Shown here in pieces: positions 51,191 to 51,542 of a DNA stretch of 51,542 nucleotides. The position numbers and the translations under genes are program-made. Location: assembly GCA_016783445.1 (NCBI GenBank), contig JADHWO010000011.1, forward strand, positions 1-51,542. The letters run 5' to 3'. Positions within the stretch are counted from its first letter, which is position 1. The number at the start of each line of letters is the position of its first letter. Origin of the DNA: Candidatus Aminicenantota bacterium. GTDB taxonomy: Bacteria; Acidobacteriota; Aminicenantia; Aminicenantales; Aminicenantaceae. A model generated the notes under the pieces. It ran no database searches and was not told the DNA's origin. It saw nothing but the letters and a program-made list of their open reading frames with translations.

Positions 51191-51542
51191 ATAAGGAATG
51201 TATGTGAACAGAATTGGTCAGCAATATGGGATGGATAAGGCTTTATGTAGGGATATAATGGGGAGAGAATATTGAATGATTTGGAGTCTCAGCATTTCTC
51301 ATAATGGGTCATATGGGTCAATGTGCTCAGTAGTCCCCGTTCGTGTATCCATTCGTCTTTGGGTGCAACAGTGCTCAGAATGGTCTTACAGGGGTAGAAG
51401 TTAAGCTTTATTATAGAGTAAAATAGCGTTTACCTCAGTTGAAGGGATCTGGAATATCGGATAAGTAACTGAAAGAGGGAGAATTTAGACCTGAAAGACT
51501 CCATGTTTTAAGACTACTCCTACAGGGAGCGTATAGGGTTAT
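51191..51542. other. No gene seen
   Basis: 352 bp to the window edge without a convincing frame on either strand. It contains the short direct repeats TGGGTCATATGGGTCA and two GTGCTCAG boxes (about 51330-51380). The next gene, if any, lies outside the window. Confidence 0.4.

Overview
The window looks like a chromosomal segment from a low-to-moderate GC, Gram-negative-type bacterium. MurE carries the DNPRSEDP signature of meso-diaminopimelate ligases, there is an FtsQ/FtsL/FtsI divisome, and many proteins have export signals. A class V (archaeal-type) fructose-1,6-bisphosphate aldolase/phosphatase and several exported peptidases (M28, S9, M14, M48) would fit an uncultured peptide-degrading lineage such as Candidatus Aminicenantota or another Acidobacteriota relative. 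That placement is a guess from gene content; no rRNA or marker comparison was possible.

Region 1 (about 227-17190, all minus strand) is a compact division and cell wall (dcw) cluster: mraZ-rsmH-ftsL-ftsI-murE-murF-mraY-murD-ftsW-murG-murC-ftsQ-ftsA-ftsZ, ending in a 14-bp overlap with hutI. Genes overlap by 4 bp or abut, so one long transcript is likely. It would start at a near-consensus promoter (17159-17187) followed by three 10-bp-spaced GGGA repeats (17125-17149) that match a MraZ operator. murB and ddl are absent from the cluster.

Region 2 (17.4-23.2 kb) holds a DUF2007 protein, a Nudix hydrolase, the gluconeogenic FBP aldolase/phosphatase, an M23 endopeptidase, and a three-gene operon of ECF sigma factor, zinc-finger anti-sigma factor and secretin-N-domain-like exported protein.

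Region 3 (23.4-40 kb) is rich in exported proteolysis and amino-acid handling: two paralogous M28 aminopeptidases, an AGCS Na+/alanine symporter, an exported cyclophilin, an alanine racemase with a twin-arginine leader, a CAP-domain protein, an iron-type alcohol dehydrogenase, an M48 protease with GYF_2-like and zinc-ribbon domains, an S9 peptidase and an M14 carboxypeptidase. Two copies of a roughly 300-bp repeat in opposite orientation (20911-21231 and 33897-34191) bracket part of it. A separate 265-bp element with perfect 28-bp terminal inverted repeats precedes the S9 gene.

Region 4 (40.2-48.1 kb) has an asparagine-synthetase-like protein lacking key catalytic residues, a hydantoinase/5-oxoprolinase pair (hyuB-hyuA) and an ABC-2 exporter.

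Region 5 (48.1-51.5 kb) looks accessory: repeat fragments, a strong terminator, an unrecognised 317-aa protein with a possible winged-helix C-terminus followed directly by 22-bp tandem repeats resembling plasmid iterons, and four small Lys/Glu-rich genes before another strong terminator. I read it as a possible integrated replicon or phage remnant; this is the least explained part of the window. I saw no tRNA, rRNA or CRISPR array.
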